Origin: Saccoglossus kowalevskii
Taxonomy: Eukaryota > Hemichordata > Enteropneusta > Harrimaniidae
DNA: 27,653 nt
Direction: 5' to 3'
NCBI RefSeq assembly: GCF_000003605.2
Contig: NW_003123407.1
Coordinates: 678,233 to 705,885, forward strand
Below the pieces are notes generated by a model. That model was not told where the DNA came from, did no database searches, and saw nothing but the letters and a program-made list of their open reading frames with translations. Position 1 is the stretch's first letter; each line of letters opens with the position of its first letter. Positions 1 through 11,358 of this stretch are shown piece after piece. The position numbers and the translations under genes were made by a program.

Positions 1-224
1 AATTCATTTCAATATACATATATTGCTACGCGTCCAGTTAGAGCAATAGTATTAGTTCACGACAAAAATCACAACCCCATTTGGTCTTAGAAGTATCAAA
101 AACAACTATTACAAAGCATATAGTTTCATATGTCACCTTTAACACTGCGCCACCGACAGACGTTTACTAAATCGTACTTACCCATAACGTCCTGTATATG
201 GAGAAATAAACAACACTTGTCACC

Positions 225-293
225 ATGAATACGGTGATTGTTGCAGTAATTAGTTTGTATTTCATGGTTTCCAACTCTGGCAAAAATAAATAA
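225..293 (+). other. Short hydrophobic micro-ORF (22 aa), unassigned
   Basis: The ORF starts in a good translation context (caccATGa) and encodes a hydrophobic 22-residue peptide that looks like a signal peptide. It ends at a TAA inside a run of ATAAATAA repeats. No downstream coding exon or splice donor is evident. AT-rich DNA readily yields such peptides by chance, so this is listed only as something visible in the first 380 bases, which otherwise hold nothing I recognise. Confidence 0.1.
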
Positions 294-385
294 ATAAATA
301 ATTAATGCTCAGGGGAAACATCCACACTGAGAAACATTCCCACAGTTGAGGCATGATGTTTCTATAGTTTTGTTCAAATATATTC

Positions 386-479
386 GAGCGAGTGAGTGAG
401 TGAGTGAGGGAGGGAGGGAGGGAGGGAGGGAGTGAGCGAGCGAGTGTGTGAGTGTGTAAGTAAGTGTGTAAGTGAGTGG
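386..479. repeat. (GAGT)n/(GAGG)n compound microsatellite
   Basis: An imperfect tetranucleotide tract runs from GAGT units through a block of GGGA units into GTGA/GTAA variants. On the minus strand it reads as a spurious Leu/Thr/Ser/His/Pro-rich peptide. It is simple-sequence DNA. Confidence 0.9.
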
Positions 480-737
480 ATTAAAAAACATAAAAACATC
501 TTCATTCCTGTCTGAAGTAAAACTGAAAAAGTTATGCATGGAAAAGACCACTTTAGTTATCAAATTAAAGATATATAGTTTTGTTTATAGCATGCCAGAA
601 GTAAGGATCCGGAAGCTGACACTTGATTATGATGATTTGTTAACATACAAATGATTTACATCATGTTTCTGATTGTGAAACGAGTACTTGTCCATATTGA
701 GGAATAGTGCTCTGGAACAGCAATAATTAAAACAAAA

Positions 738-1340
738 TGGCCAGCGGTCGGCCATTTTTAATACATCTATATACCTATAAAATGATGTACAACGAATATA
801 TAAAATTGGAACATAATGAATCAAAGCATGTCAGAGATATGGCTCTATAAGCGCATTTATTAAAATAAAACTGGCCGTCAGGAACCCTTAATGTCTAATG
901 TATGTACGAAGTTTGAACAAAATCCATTCATAAACGCCAAGATCCAGTTCTGGAATGCCCGAAATAACTGATTTTTGGTGACTTTTCAGCAGAAAAAATG
1001 GCTGCCATTTGGCCATTTTGAATAAGATAGTCAAACCAATATATATATATGTCATGATGTATATTGAATATATACAATTTGAACATAATCAGTCAAAGCA
1101 AGGCAGAGATGTTGCACTAGAACTGCATTCATTAAAACAAAATGGCCGCCAGTCGACCATTCAAATCCGATCAGAAAAAAAGGATGTGCATCAAGGTCCC
1201 ATAATGTTCAACGAATGAACCAAGTTTGAACAAAATCCATCCATAAATGCTTGATTTTAATGATTTTTTAGCACAAAAATGTTCACTATTCGGCCATCTT
1301 GAATCAGATCGGGAAACAAATTGATGTGCATGCGATTGGT
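738..1340. repeat. Two to three degenerate ~280-310 bp tandem units
   Basis: Corresponding segments recur. The block at 765-840 (GATGTA..GAATATATA..ATTGGAACATAAT..TCAAAGCA) matches 1040-1112. The 'AAGTTTGAACAAAATCCAT' segment near 908 recurs near 1220. The motif AAAATGGC..GGCCATTTTGAAT occurs near 740, 996 and 1276. Spacing is about 270-310 bp with clear divergence. No reading frame is conserved between copies, so this is non-coding repeat sequence of unknown class. Confidence 0.6.
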
Positions 1341-1406
1341 TCATGCATATATAAGATATACGTCTATATGTACGGACGCAAATTTAAAGATATTTTAGCG
1401 TTACAG

Positions 1407-2290
1407 TGTGTCACAGTTTAAGACCTGCTTATCGCAATTGAGAAGGCCACCTACAGAAGTCACACTGAACAGGGGGTTCTTTCGCTGCTGGAATGAGATA
1501 GACAATGGAAATGAAATACACAAACACCAAAATATCGAGTTAAAGCTCCTGGCTTTAATACCTCTCAAAATAATTACAAGAAATAAAGCACAGAAAAATA
1601 CAATGAATAAAGTCACTAAAATAGGGGATTACGTAGGAAAGTATGCATTGATGATAACTCACAGTTCCAGGATGTATTAATGGACGACAGTCAATGGCTT
1701 CAGCAACACAACAACAAAGAAATACAGGAGTCTTGCTTGCAGAGGAACGCTGGTATTCTGGAGGGCACCGCTGAAAGCAGGAGATCGCAGAATGATTGTT
1801 GTAGCCTGTATCACTTGTCAAACAATATTGTAACAGAACACACAGGAAAGCAAGTTGAAGTGACGGACACCAATGTTGAAAAGATCGACCCAAACTGTCC
1901 TGAGTTTGTCTAGTTTATAGGCATGATTCAGTATCACCACCTGGGTTTCCACATAAGCCAATAAGAATGTGATCTTACCAGCAGCTGTGTCTCGTAGGCA
2001 ACTCAGTAGATCATAAACATCCATTGTTATTCAGATAACAGCAAACCTGGCAGATTCCAATTCTCCGTTCAAAGTTGTAAAAACCCTTTGTTATGTAAAT
2101 TACAAGTACACCTGGCAGATTTCACGAAGTTGAAAACAAGCATGATCTGTCAATCACCTTAATGACAGTTATCACAATGCACACCGTTTCTTCCCATGAT
2201 TCCATACACACTTTCATTTGCAGGGTTTGAGGTAAGATTACAAAAACATGAAACACAGGATGCTGTCACCATGCAATTTCTTAAACTCTA
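1407..2290 (-). repeat. 3' LTR of the Gypsy element
   Basis: This aligns with 4137-4714 through several shared blocks: 'caagttaaagctcc..gctttaatacc', 'acactaaaataggggatt', 'tcacagttccagg', 'gttgaaaagat', 'ctgtcaatcacctt' and 'accgtttcttcccatgat'. It is about 300 bp longer than its partner, because the other LTR has lost ~190 bp (opposite about 1680-1860) and ~90 bp (opposite about 2040-2130). The upper boundary is approximate. Confidence 0.75.
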
Positions 2291-2559
2291 AGACTACATA
2301 ATGTTTTTTTCTCAGCTTACTTTTGAGCCCTGTACCGCCTGTACAACATCAACACTATCATCTTCACTGAAATCAATATAGGGTTCACAACCACTACTAC
2401 TAACTGATAATTATAACTGAAGGCTTTCTTATCTCAACACCTGGAGAACAACCGTCATCCACATAGGGCACACTAGCTTGATTATTAGTTGATGTACACA
2501 ATTCATTAGCTAAACACTGAGCTCAATACCGGAAGGGTAACAACCTTCAATACTAAAGG

Positions 2560-2951
2560 GCATACTAATCCCATCACTCAAACCAACCTTAGCTGAACCT
2601 AGTTTCCAACCAGAATCAGGGTCCTTGGGCTCCCTTGCCCCACTAATATTACCAATAATAAGATCATACACTGGGGTATTCATACACAGTGCCTCGACTT
2701 CACCAACGTAAAACAGTGTATCTATAATTAGCTACTGGGGCTTCCAGATATGTATCACCCATCTTTGCAGTGGTACGACTATCCCAAGTCAATTTACTAC
2801 CCTCTGCAAACTGTTTATGTACTACAACCAAACTACACCCGCTATCACAAAGAACATCTACCTCAATACTGCCAATAAAGCATTGAACAACATCCATACC
2901 ACTCACTATATTATTAACTGGTGCAACACTTGCAACACTAATAATTGGCAT
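2560..2951 (-). pseudogene. Retropepsin (protease) remnant of the Gypsy element
   Basis: An open stretch at 2700-2951 contains C-D-S-G-C-S followed by V-V-V, the active-site region of a retroviral-type aspartic protease (consensus D-T/S-G). After a frame break, the minus strand continues at about 2600-2700 with the conserved A-L-C-M-N-T-P-V-Y-D and I-I-G-N-I segments, known from the end of Gypsy proteases and their linker to reverse transcriptase. The enzyme would process the Gag-Pol polyprotein. The frame break makes it a pseudogene, and no reverse transcriptase follows before the LTR. Confidence 0.75.
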
Positions 2952-3130
2952 CTTATGGCCACATTCAACTCAACTTTATCTCGTTCCTGTGAACCTGGAT
3001 GCCCACTTGCATCTGTGACTTCAGAAACTACACAAGTAGCAGTGACTTCCCGTGAATCGTTATTTAGATTCCGATCACATGCCAACATAGAGGCTGGCTT
3101 AACCCGATACTTTTGAATTTTGATAGCGCT

Positions 3131-3180
3131 TAAGATACATGCCAGTTGAGTGATTTGGATCACTGCACATATAACAGCCT
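3131..3180 (-). pseudogene. Nucleocapsid zinc knuckle with altered last cysteine
   Basis: Read on the minus strand, the frame gives C-Y-M-C-S-D-P-N-H-S-T-G-M-Y. This matches the retroviral CX2CX4HX4C nucleocapsid knuckle, except that the final Cys is Tyr. It lies between gag and protease, as expected for a Gypsy element. The substitution fits decay. Confidence 0.6.
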
Positions 3181-3309
3181 TACTTTGGCTTTAACTGGCC
3201 AAATCGACCTTGTCCTTTACCTTTCTGACCTGTGCTCCAGAACTAACTCTTCTGTCTACCACTGCCTAGATTTTAGAATGTTACCACCCGTCTGTATACA
3301 TGCTTCTCT

Positions 3310-3950
3310 AAACATTAGCTAACTGACTGTCCTTTCACTGTAAAAATAGACAATTCGTTACCAAAAGTACCTATCAACTGATCTCTCATCACTAAATCAT
3401 TAGCTCCTTCAAAACTGTTATCAACTTCAGACAGCTCTACCCATCATTCAAAATAACTACTTAATGTAACTGCAAATTGTGAAATGCTCTCACCAACTTC
3501 TGCCGTACAAGTTCTAAATCTCTTTGTATAGCCTTCTTCATTCATAACATAACCCAACTCTCACACAACCTTTTTTGGGGGTCCAGCAAATCACTCAAAC
3601 CTTAAAATAAATGCGTCCATCTCATACCTAGTCTCATCGGACAATGATAGATTTTGACCCTTGGAACATACCGTGAACTGAGCCAACTGTTCTACAACAT
3701 CATTTTGACTATTAGTTTCCCCATGCAACCTCAACACTTCAAGTTCATGCTGTTTTATTTTCTCTTCATAGTCTCATTCTCTCTATATGGCCTCACGTCT
3801 CAACCTTTCAGCTCCATGTTTGGCTGCTCTCTCACCCCTATCCATACACTCCCTCTATATTCTCAAGGTCTTTCCACTCTGCCCCCACGAGCCTTAAACC
3901 TCCCGCCTCATACCCCAATTCTCGACCTAACTATTTAAGTTTATTAACAA
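3310..3950 (-). pseudogene. Gag remnant of the Gypsy element
   Basis: The minus-strand translation carries features of the Gypsy capsid seen in many invertebrate elements: a charged Glu/Arg/Lys-rich stretch, then M-D-A-F-I-L-R-F-E, N-E-E-G-Y-T-K-R-F-R, V-G-E-S-I-S-Q-F-A-V and L-V-M-R-D-Q. It is interrupted by several in-frame stops (for example right after R-F-E and after S-S-Y-F-E), and the segment between F-E and the N-E-E-G block is shortened. The product would form the virus-like particle. This copy cannot make a full protein. Confidence 0.75.
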
Positions 3951-3959
3951 AATTCATGC

Positions 3960-4117
3960 AGAGAAGGTGTAATTCAAGTTTAAGCGGAAACAGTCAATTT
4001 AATCACGGGATTATTGACAACAGAATCAAAGTCGATAGTGAATCAAAGAAAGAATCAATACTGAATCAGAATCAAAATCCTAAACTAAAACGGAATTCCA
4101 ATACGAATCAGAATCAC
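3960..4117 (-). other. Element leader with GAATCA repeats
   Basis: Between the primer-binding site and gag, the plus strand contains a run of GAATCA-like hexamers (about seven or more between 4020 and 4120), seen as TGATTC on the element's sense strand. This is the untranslated leader position, where packaging signals usually lie. No function can be assigned. Confidence 0.4.
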
Positions 4118-4136
4118 AATCCCACTTTTGACAAGT
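4118..4136 (-). promoter_or_regulatory. Primer-binding site, tRNA-Leu-like
   Basis: The plus strand reads AATCCCACTTTTGACA, close to the 3' end of metazoan tRNA-Leu (..ATCCCACTTCTGACACCA). The element's sense strand is therefore complementary to that tRNA. It sits immediately inside the 5' LTR, where the primer should anneal. The terminal CCA-complement has decayed. Confidence 0.65.
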
Positions 4137-4714
4137 ATCACAGTGTAAGGTCTGCTTAATGATATTGACAGAGGGTTTTTTCACTGTTGAATAGTGTAGA
4201 CAAGACAATAATACTGGCAATGAAATACACATACACCAACATATCAAGTTAAAGCTCCTTGCTTTAATACCTTTCAAAATACTCACAATAAACACAAAAT
4301 AATCCCGAAATAATACAATGAATAAATACACTAAAATAGGGGATTGTCGAGGGAAGTGTGCATCGGTGATAATGATAAATCACAGTTCCAGGGTGTGGAA
4401 ATTGTTGAAAAGATGCACCCAACTGTATAGGCATAAATGGCCCAGATTCAGGTACACCACATGAGCCAATCAGAATGCAGTCTTGCTAGCAGCTGTCCCA
4501 ATTAGGCAAGTCAGTAAATCGTAAACAACCTGGTAGATTCTAATTATCATTCCAGAGTTGTCAACATGTATGGCCTGTCAATCACCTTTATGAGAGTTAT
4601 CACACGACAATTCACACCGTTTCTTCCCATGATCTCATGCACACATCTATTCATAGAGTTTGGGGTAAAAGCATTGACAAAAGCATTGAATAACATATGC
4701 TGACACACTTCACT
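4137..4714 (-). repeat. 5' LTR of the Gypsy element
   Basis: This is the partner of the LTR at 1407-2290, with the same order of conserved blocks. It is shortened by two deletions, and the copies differ at many positions, which indicates an old insertion. Confidence 0.75.
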
Positions 4715-4723
4715 GCGTTACAG

Positions 4724-5870
4724 GCCCGCTCAATTAGCGTTATTTATTGTTATTTGAAACGTTCTCATTGGGGGACGCATTATTTGAATGGCATGCTGCC
4801 ATGCAAAAGGTCATTATGAAAATAAAGAGAACTGTGTCGAATGACGTAATTGAACCTTTTCCGACGTCATTAACATACATGGACAATTCATCAGGTACAA
4901 TAAACACACGAATTAGACCAGTAAAGTTGATAATCCTCAAAAAACGTGTTTTGTTTTATTTTAAATGTTTAATAAAGGTTGCAAATGTAAAATAATATAG
5001 AGGTTTGTGTTTTTAACTCACCTTTCCCCGTACGAATAATCGCCGATTATGGCGGACATCGTGACGAGACTCTTTTCTCTCTCGTTTACGGCGGTGTTGC
5101 AATGAACAAGTTTATCATATATTGTAGATGGTTACTGTACCGTACTATACTGGTACTATTGCTCAAGTTTGCTCAAGCCGTTTTCATTTGTTTTCACATG
5201 ATATCCCCCCTCTGCTGTGGTGGTAGTATGTACCAGTATACAGTATACGAGCTTTGAATGGATAGTGGACCACAGTACTAAGGGTACCTGTCACATACAT
5301 AAGGTCACGCAAACTGTTTTTATACTTTTTAGGAGCACCCCGGGCTTTTCACGCCGTTCCTTACAACTGCTCAAACAATGGTTACTCCATAAAAATGCTA
5401 TAGATTTTTAAAAAAATGGCATTGACAATAGTATTGAAAACATACTATGAACGCTTACCTGTAGTTTCACGAGTTACTCAGCTTAATGGTCCACCAGTAG
5501 ATTTGACACGTAATACACCTAAAGCTCTCGTTATACTCTGGGGTAGGTACTCACATTGATAATGCGTTGGAGTGCTCCATTGATTTTGTGTGGGAGTGCC
5601 CCATGGCCGGTTGAAAACTTGACAAAAACAAATCAATGTTGATTTCCACTATTTGACAAAAATATAGAGCTTTTAACCAACCACAACTGCTATAAATTTT
5701 GCCAAAATGGATAAAAAATGGTGGTAAAGGCAGCGCTTACACCCGGATAATCAAAATATGGGCATACTTCCTACCCCTAGTGGGCTTTTTACGACATTCC
5801 TGCCATTTCCTCAAACAATGGTTGCTCACACAGCGTAAAAAGCGTAGACAAAACAACTACATACGGCAAT
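4724..5870. other. No gene recognised; one internal duplication
   Basis: The short open frames here have no recognisable domains. Two segments resemble each other: about 5325-5400 and about 5765-5840. They share GGGCTTTT..ACG..TTCCT and CTCAAACAATGGTT.CTC and lie about 440 bp apart, so the area is probably an old duplicated repeat, perhaps non-coding parts of the retroelement whose 3' end lies just downstream. Confidence 0.5.
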
Positions 5871-5878
5871 GAAAAGCA

Positions 5879-6178
5879 ATGAAGGTAGAGGCGTCTATGT
5901 GTATATGCACAAATAGTGAACACGTATATAGCGTCGCTACGCAACCAACAGATCTCAGTAAATACGCTTGGTCAGTAAAACACAATAACATCGATTATGA
6001 CATTAAATGGAGGGCGTTATCGCGTGCTTCACCATATAAGTTTTCAAGCAAACGTTGCAACTTATGCATTAGAGAGAAATATAATTTAATTTTCCAACCG
6101 CATCACTGTAGTTTAAAAAAAAGAAATGGGCTTTTGTCTTCATGTAGACACAGAACCAAACTAAATTTAATATCGTAA
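5879..6178 (+). mobile_element. 3' end of a GIY-YIG retroelement (Penelope-like), 5'-truncated
   Basis: The 99-residue frame carries a C-terminal signature recurrent in invertebrate Penelope-like elements. It reads L-S-K-Y-x-W (about residues 26-31), N-I-D-Y-D-I-K-W (37-44), A-S-P-Y (50-53), K-R-C-N-L-C (58-63) and S-S-C-R-H-R-T-K (87-94). In those elements this segment completes the GIY-YIG endonuclease region that nicks the target DNA for reverse transcription. The GIY-YIG core itself and the reverse transcriptase are missing upstream, so this is a truncated copy. After the TAA only ~45 bases precede a long (CT)n tract, which may have been the insertion site or grown from the element's tail. 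The family call is from remembered motifs. Confidence 0.65.
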
Positions 6179-6219
6179 ACCCACTCCATCGTTATGCAAA
6201 TCTGTAACGCTTGTAACGT

Positions 6220-7870
<1,651 letters not shown>

Positions 7871-7874
7871 GCTT

Positions 7875-10800
7875 GCTGTCTGGCGTTCTCTTGGCGGCTC
7901 CTTTGTTCCCTGGCCCTATTGTTCGTTTACAGTCAATGACAGAGAAGATAGAATATATATATTTGACCCAGTGATCTATATTTGACCTCGCGACCTCGAT
8001 TTAACATCTGTGCGCGTCTTGGTTCTTTGGTTGTTTTGTCATTTCTGGTAAGATTTGACTCTTGATGTATCGGGTCAATTCAACCAAGGCGAGTCTTAAT
8101 AACGATAGCGCGCAACTCTATAGCTGCGTGTTAGGTAATGTTTGGTCGGATTTGACTCCGGTTTTTGCTCTAGCTGGTCAATTCCACCATGGCGAATATG
8201 AATAACGCTAGTGTGCAACTCTTTAGGACCTGAAAAACTACTGCTCAGCTCCAGAAGGTGTCAGATTTTTTCCGGCCGGGCTTAATTTGGACTCAAATGA
8301 ACGCCAGAGGAGACCTTGATTTTTTCACCTGGAGGCTATTTTTTTCTCTTGGCGGCTCCTTTGTTGTTGTGCGGCTGTTGTACTCTATTTGACCCCGTGA
8401 CATCGGTTTGACCCCATGGTCTCGGATAGACGTTGGCACTCTGATTTTACCTCTGCACGTGCCTTAGTTCTTTGAAACTTTTGTGCTAGGTCATTTCTGG
8501 TCTGATTTCACTGCCGTTTTCGCTGTACCCGGTCAATTCAACCATGGCGATTTTAAACAATACTAGTTCGCAAATCTAGAAGACAGGGATAACTATTGTA
8601 CAGCCAATAAGGTGCCAGATTTGTTTTCCCGGCTCTATTTGGCCTCAAATTTGCGCTACAGCAGCCCTCCAATCTTCCGATGCTGGCTGCTTTGTTCCTT
8701 GACCCTTATTGTTCTCTATTTGACCGCTTGACCTTGGCTTAACTCCGTGATCTATATTTGACCCCGTGACCTCGGTTTGATTCCATTACCTCGGTTTGAC
8801 CTCGTGACTTCGATTTTGCTTCTGTGCATGCCTTGGTTCTGTGAAAGTTTCGTGTTAGGTCATTTCTGGTCGGATTTGACTGCGGTTTTCACTCTGCCCG
8901 GTCAATTCGACCATGGCGAGTCCAAATAACGCTAGTACGTAAATCTTGTGGACCTGGAAAACTACTGCGCAGCCCAAAAAGTTGCCATATTTTGTTTTTG
9001 TCTCAGTTTGCATCAAATTCACGCTAGGGCCATTGTGCCATTGGCGGCTTCTTTTTTTTACCCTTATTGTTCTCGATTTTTCGCTGTGTACGGTTAATTC
9101 TACCATGCCCATTCTTAATAACGCCAATCCGCAATTCTAGAAGACCTGATAAACTACTGCGCAGCCCAAGAAGTTGCCATATATTTTTTTCGTCACAGTT
9201 TGCCTCAAATTGGGGCTAGGGTCATTGTGCCATTGGCGGCTTCTTTTCTTTACCCTTATTGTTCTCGATTTGAACCCATGACCTCGGTTTGACCTCGTGA
9301 CATGGATTTTACCTCTGTGAATGTCTTGTTTTTTTTAAACTTTCATGTTAGGTCATTTCTGGTCGGATTTAACTGCGCTTTTCGCTGTACCTGGTCAATT
9401 CGACCATCGCGAGTCTGAAAAAACGCTAGTACATAAATCTAGAGGACCCGGTAAACTACTGTGCACCCCAAAAGGAGGTTCTAGATTGTATTTTCCCGGC
9501 CCAATTTGGTCTCAAATCGGCGCCAGGACATCCCTACATTGTACCTTTGGCGGCTCCTGTGTTCTCTTAGCGGTTCCTTTGTTCCCTGGCCACTACTGTT
9601 CTATGTTTGACTCCGATCATGACCTTGATTTGACATTTCGATCTTGATTTGATCTCTGTGCGTATCTTGGTTCTTTGTAAGTTTCGTGTTAGGTCATTTC
9701 TGGTCGAATTTGACAGTTTTCGCTGTGTACGGTTAATTCTACCATGTCCATTCTAAATAATGCCAATCCGCAAATCTAGAAGAAAGAAAGTGCCAGATAT
9801 GGTTCTGTCTCAGTTTTGCCTCAAATTGGCATCAGGGCAACCCTCCATGGTTCCATTAGCGGTTCCTTTTATTTGCCCATATTGTTCTCTATTTGACCCC
9901 TTGACCTTGGTTTGACTCCGTGACCTCGGTTTGAATCCATGACTCGTTTTGACTTCGTGACCTGGATTTTGCCTCAGTGCGTGCCTTAATTTTTTGAAAG
10001 TTTCGGTTCTTTCTGATTGGATTTGACTGTGGTTTTCGCTGTACCCGGTCAATTTGACCATGGCAAGCCTGAATAATGCTAGTACACAAATCTGCTCAGC
10101 GAAAAAGGTGCTAGATTGTATTTTTCCGGCTCAATTTGGCCTCAAATCGGCGCCAGGGCAGCTCTCCATTGTATCTCTGGCGGCTCCTTTGTTCCCTTAG
10201 CGGCTCCTTTGTTCTCTGGCCATTACTGAACTATGTTTGACCCCGTTAACTCAATTTGACCACGTGACAATGATTTGACCTCATTACCTCTATTTTACAT
10301 TTGACCTCGATTTGGTCTTTGTACTTTGAAAGTTTTGTGTTAGGTCATTTATCGTCGGATTTGATTGCGGTTTTCGCTGTAGCCGGTCAATTCGACCATG
10401 GCGAGTCGAAATAACGCTAATACGCAAATTTAGAGGACCTGGAATACTACTGCGCCGTACAGAAGTTGCCAAAATGTATTTTACCGGCGCAAATTGGCGC
10501 CAGGGCAGCCCTCCATTGTACCTTTGGCGGCTCCTTTGTTCCCTTAGCAGCTCCTTTGTTCTCTGGTTACTACTGTTCTATATTTGACCCCGTGACGTCC
10601 ATTTGACCCCGTGACATTGATTTGACCTAATGACCTTGATTTGACCATTTGACCTCGATTTGACCTCTGTACGTGCTTCGGTTCTTTAAAAGTTTAGTGT
10701 TAGGTCATTTCTGGTCGAATTTGCGTCCAGTTTTCACTGTAGACGGTTAATTCTGCCATGACCATTCAAAATGTGAATTATAGAAGACGTAAACTACTGC

Positions 10801-11358
10801 GCAAGAAGGTGCCACATTTTTCCGTCTCAATTTGCCTCAAATTGACGTTAGGACAGCCCTCTGTTGTTCCATTGGTGTTTTTTTTTTGCCCCTATTATTC
10901 TCTATTTGACCCCATGACCTCGGTTTGAACCCATGACCTCGGTTTGACCGCGTGACTTCGATTTTACCTCTGAACGTGCCTTGGTTCTTTAAAGGTTTCG
11001 TGTTAGGTCATTTCTGGTCGGATTTCACTGCGCTTGTTGCTGTACACGGTCAATTCGACCATGACATGTCTAAATAACCCTAGTGCGCAAATCTAGAAAA
11101 CCTGAAAACTACTGCAAAGCCCGATAAGGTGCCAGATTTGTTTGCGTATTAATTTGGCCTCAAATTTGCACCAGGACAGTCATTCATTGTTTCATAGGCG
11201 GCTCATTTGTTCATTTTGCGGCTCCTTTGTTCCCTGGCTCCCATTGTTCACTATTTGACCTGATGACCTCTGTCTGACCTTTGACATCGATTTTACCTTC
11301 GCGCGTGCCTTGGTTATCTGAAAGTCTTGTGTTAGGTCATTTCTGGTCGGATTTTACC
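7875..11358. repeat. Satellite array, ~10 monomers of ~300-370 bp with internal mini-repeats
   Basis: The landmark GGTCAATTCGACCATGG (or its GGTTAATTCTACCATG variant) recurs at about 8073, 8176, 8531, 8900, 9092, 9393, 9731, 10047, 10385, 10745 and 11048. Full spacings are about 300-370 bp, with short spacings of ~103 and ~192 where monomers are truncated. Each monomer also contains TTAGGTCATTTCTGGTCGG, then GCGCAG..AAGGTGCCAGAT, then CTCAAAT..GCGCCAGG, then GGCGGCTCCTTTGTTC, then several copies of an ~18-19 bp TTTGACC..GTGACCTCG unit, then TGCCTTGGTTCTTTGAAAG. The copies are strongly diverged and no reading frame is shared. The array stops sharply at about 11358. Confidence 0.9.

Larger units (their letters stand above)
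1398..4723 (-). mobile_element. Degenerate Ty3/Gypsy-type LTR retrotransposon, pol-deleted
   Basis: The element reads on the minus strand. From high to low coordinates it has a 5' LTR (about 4137-4714), a primer-binding site resembling the tRNA-Leu 3' end (about 4118-4136), a leader, gag, a zinc-knuckle remnant, a retropepsin domain and a 3' LTR (1407 to about 2290). The 9-mer GCGTTACAG lies just outside both ends (1398-1406 and 4715-4723). Gypsy elements usually make 5 bp duplications, so part of this match may be chance or flank similarity. The internal region is only ~1.85 kb; a complete element needs about 4-5 kb. Reverse transcriptase, RNase H and integrase are absent. Gag contains several stops, so the copy cannot be autonomous. 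The family call rests on recognised gag and protease motifs and was not confirmed by a database search. Confidence 0.8.

Noticed and set aside
309-563. Minus-strand frame rich in Leu, Thr, Ser, His and Pro
   Set aside because: It is a translation of the GAGT/GAGG microsatellite with no conserved part outside it.
4740-4995. Overlapping frames on both strands just outside the LTR element
   Set aside because: No recognised family and no splice context. The two strands exclude one another, and neither shows coding character.
8855-10472. Several 60-100 residue frames with similar peptides on both strands
   Set aside because: They arise from the satellite monomers. Frames break differently in each copy, and there is no sign of coding constraint.
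7875-11358. CRISPR-like array (regular repeats with different spacers)
   Set aside because: Units are hundreds of bases long, diverged and lack constant short repeats. The host is a eukaryote.
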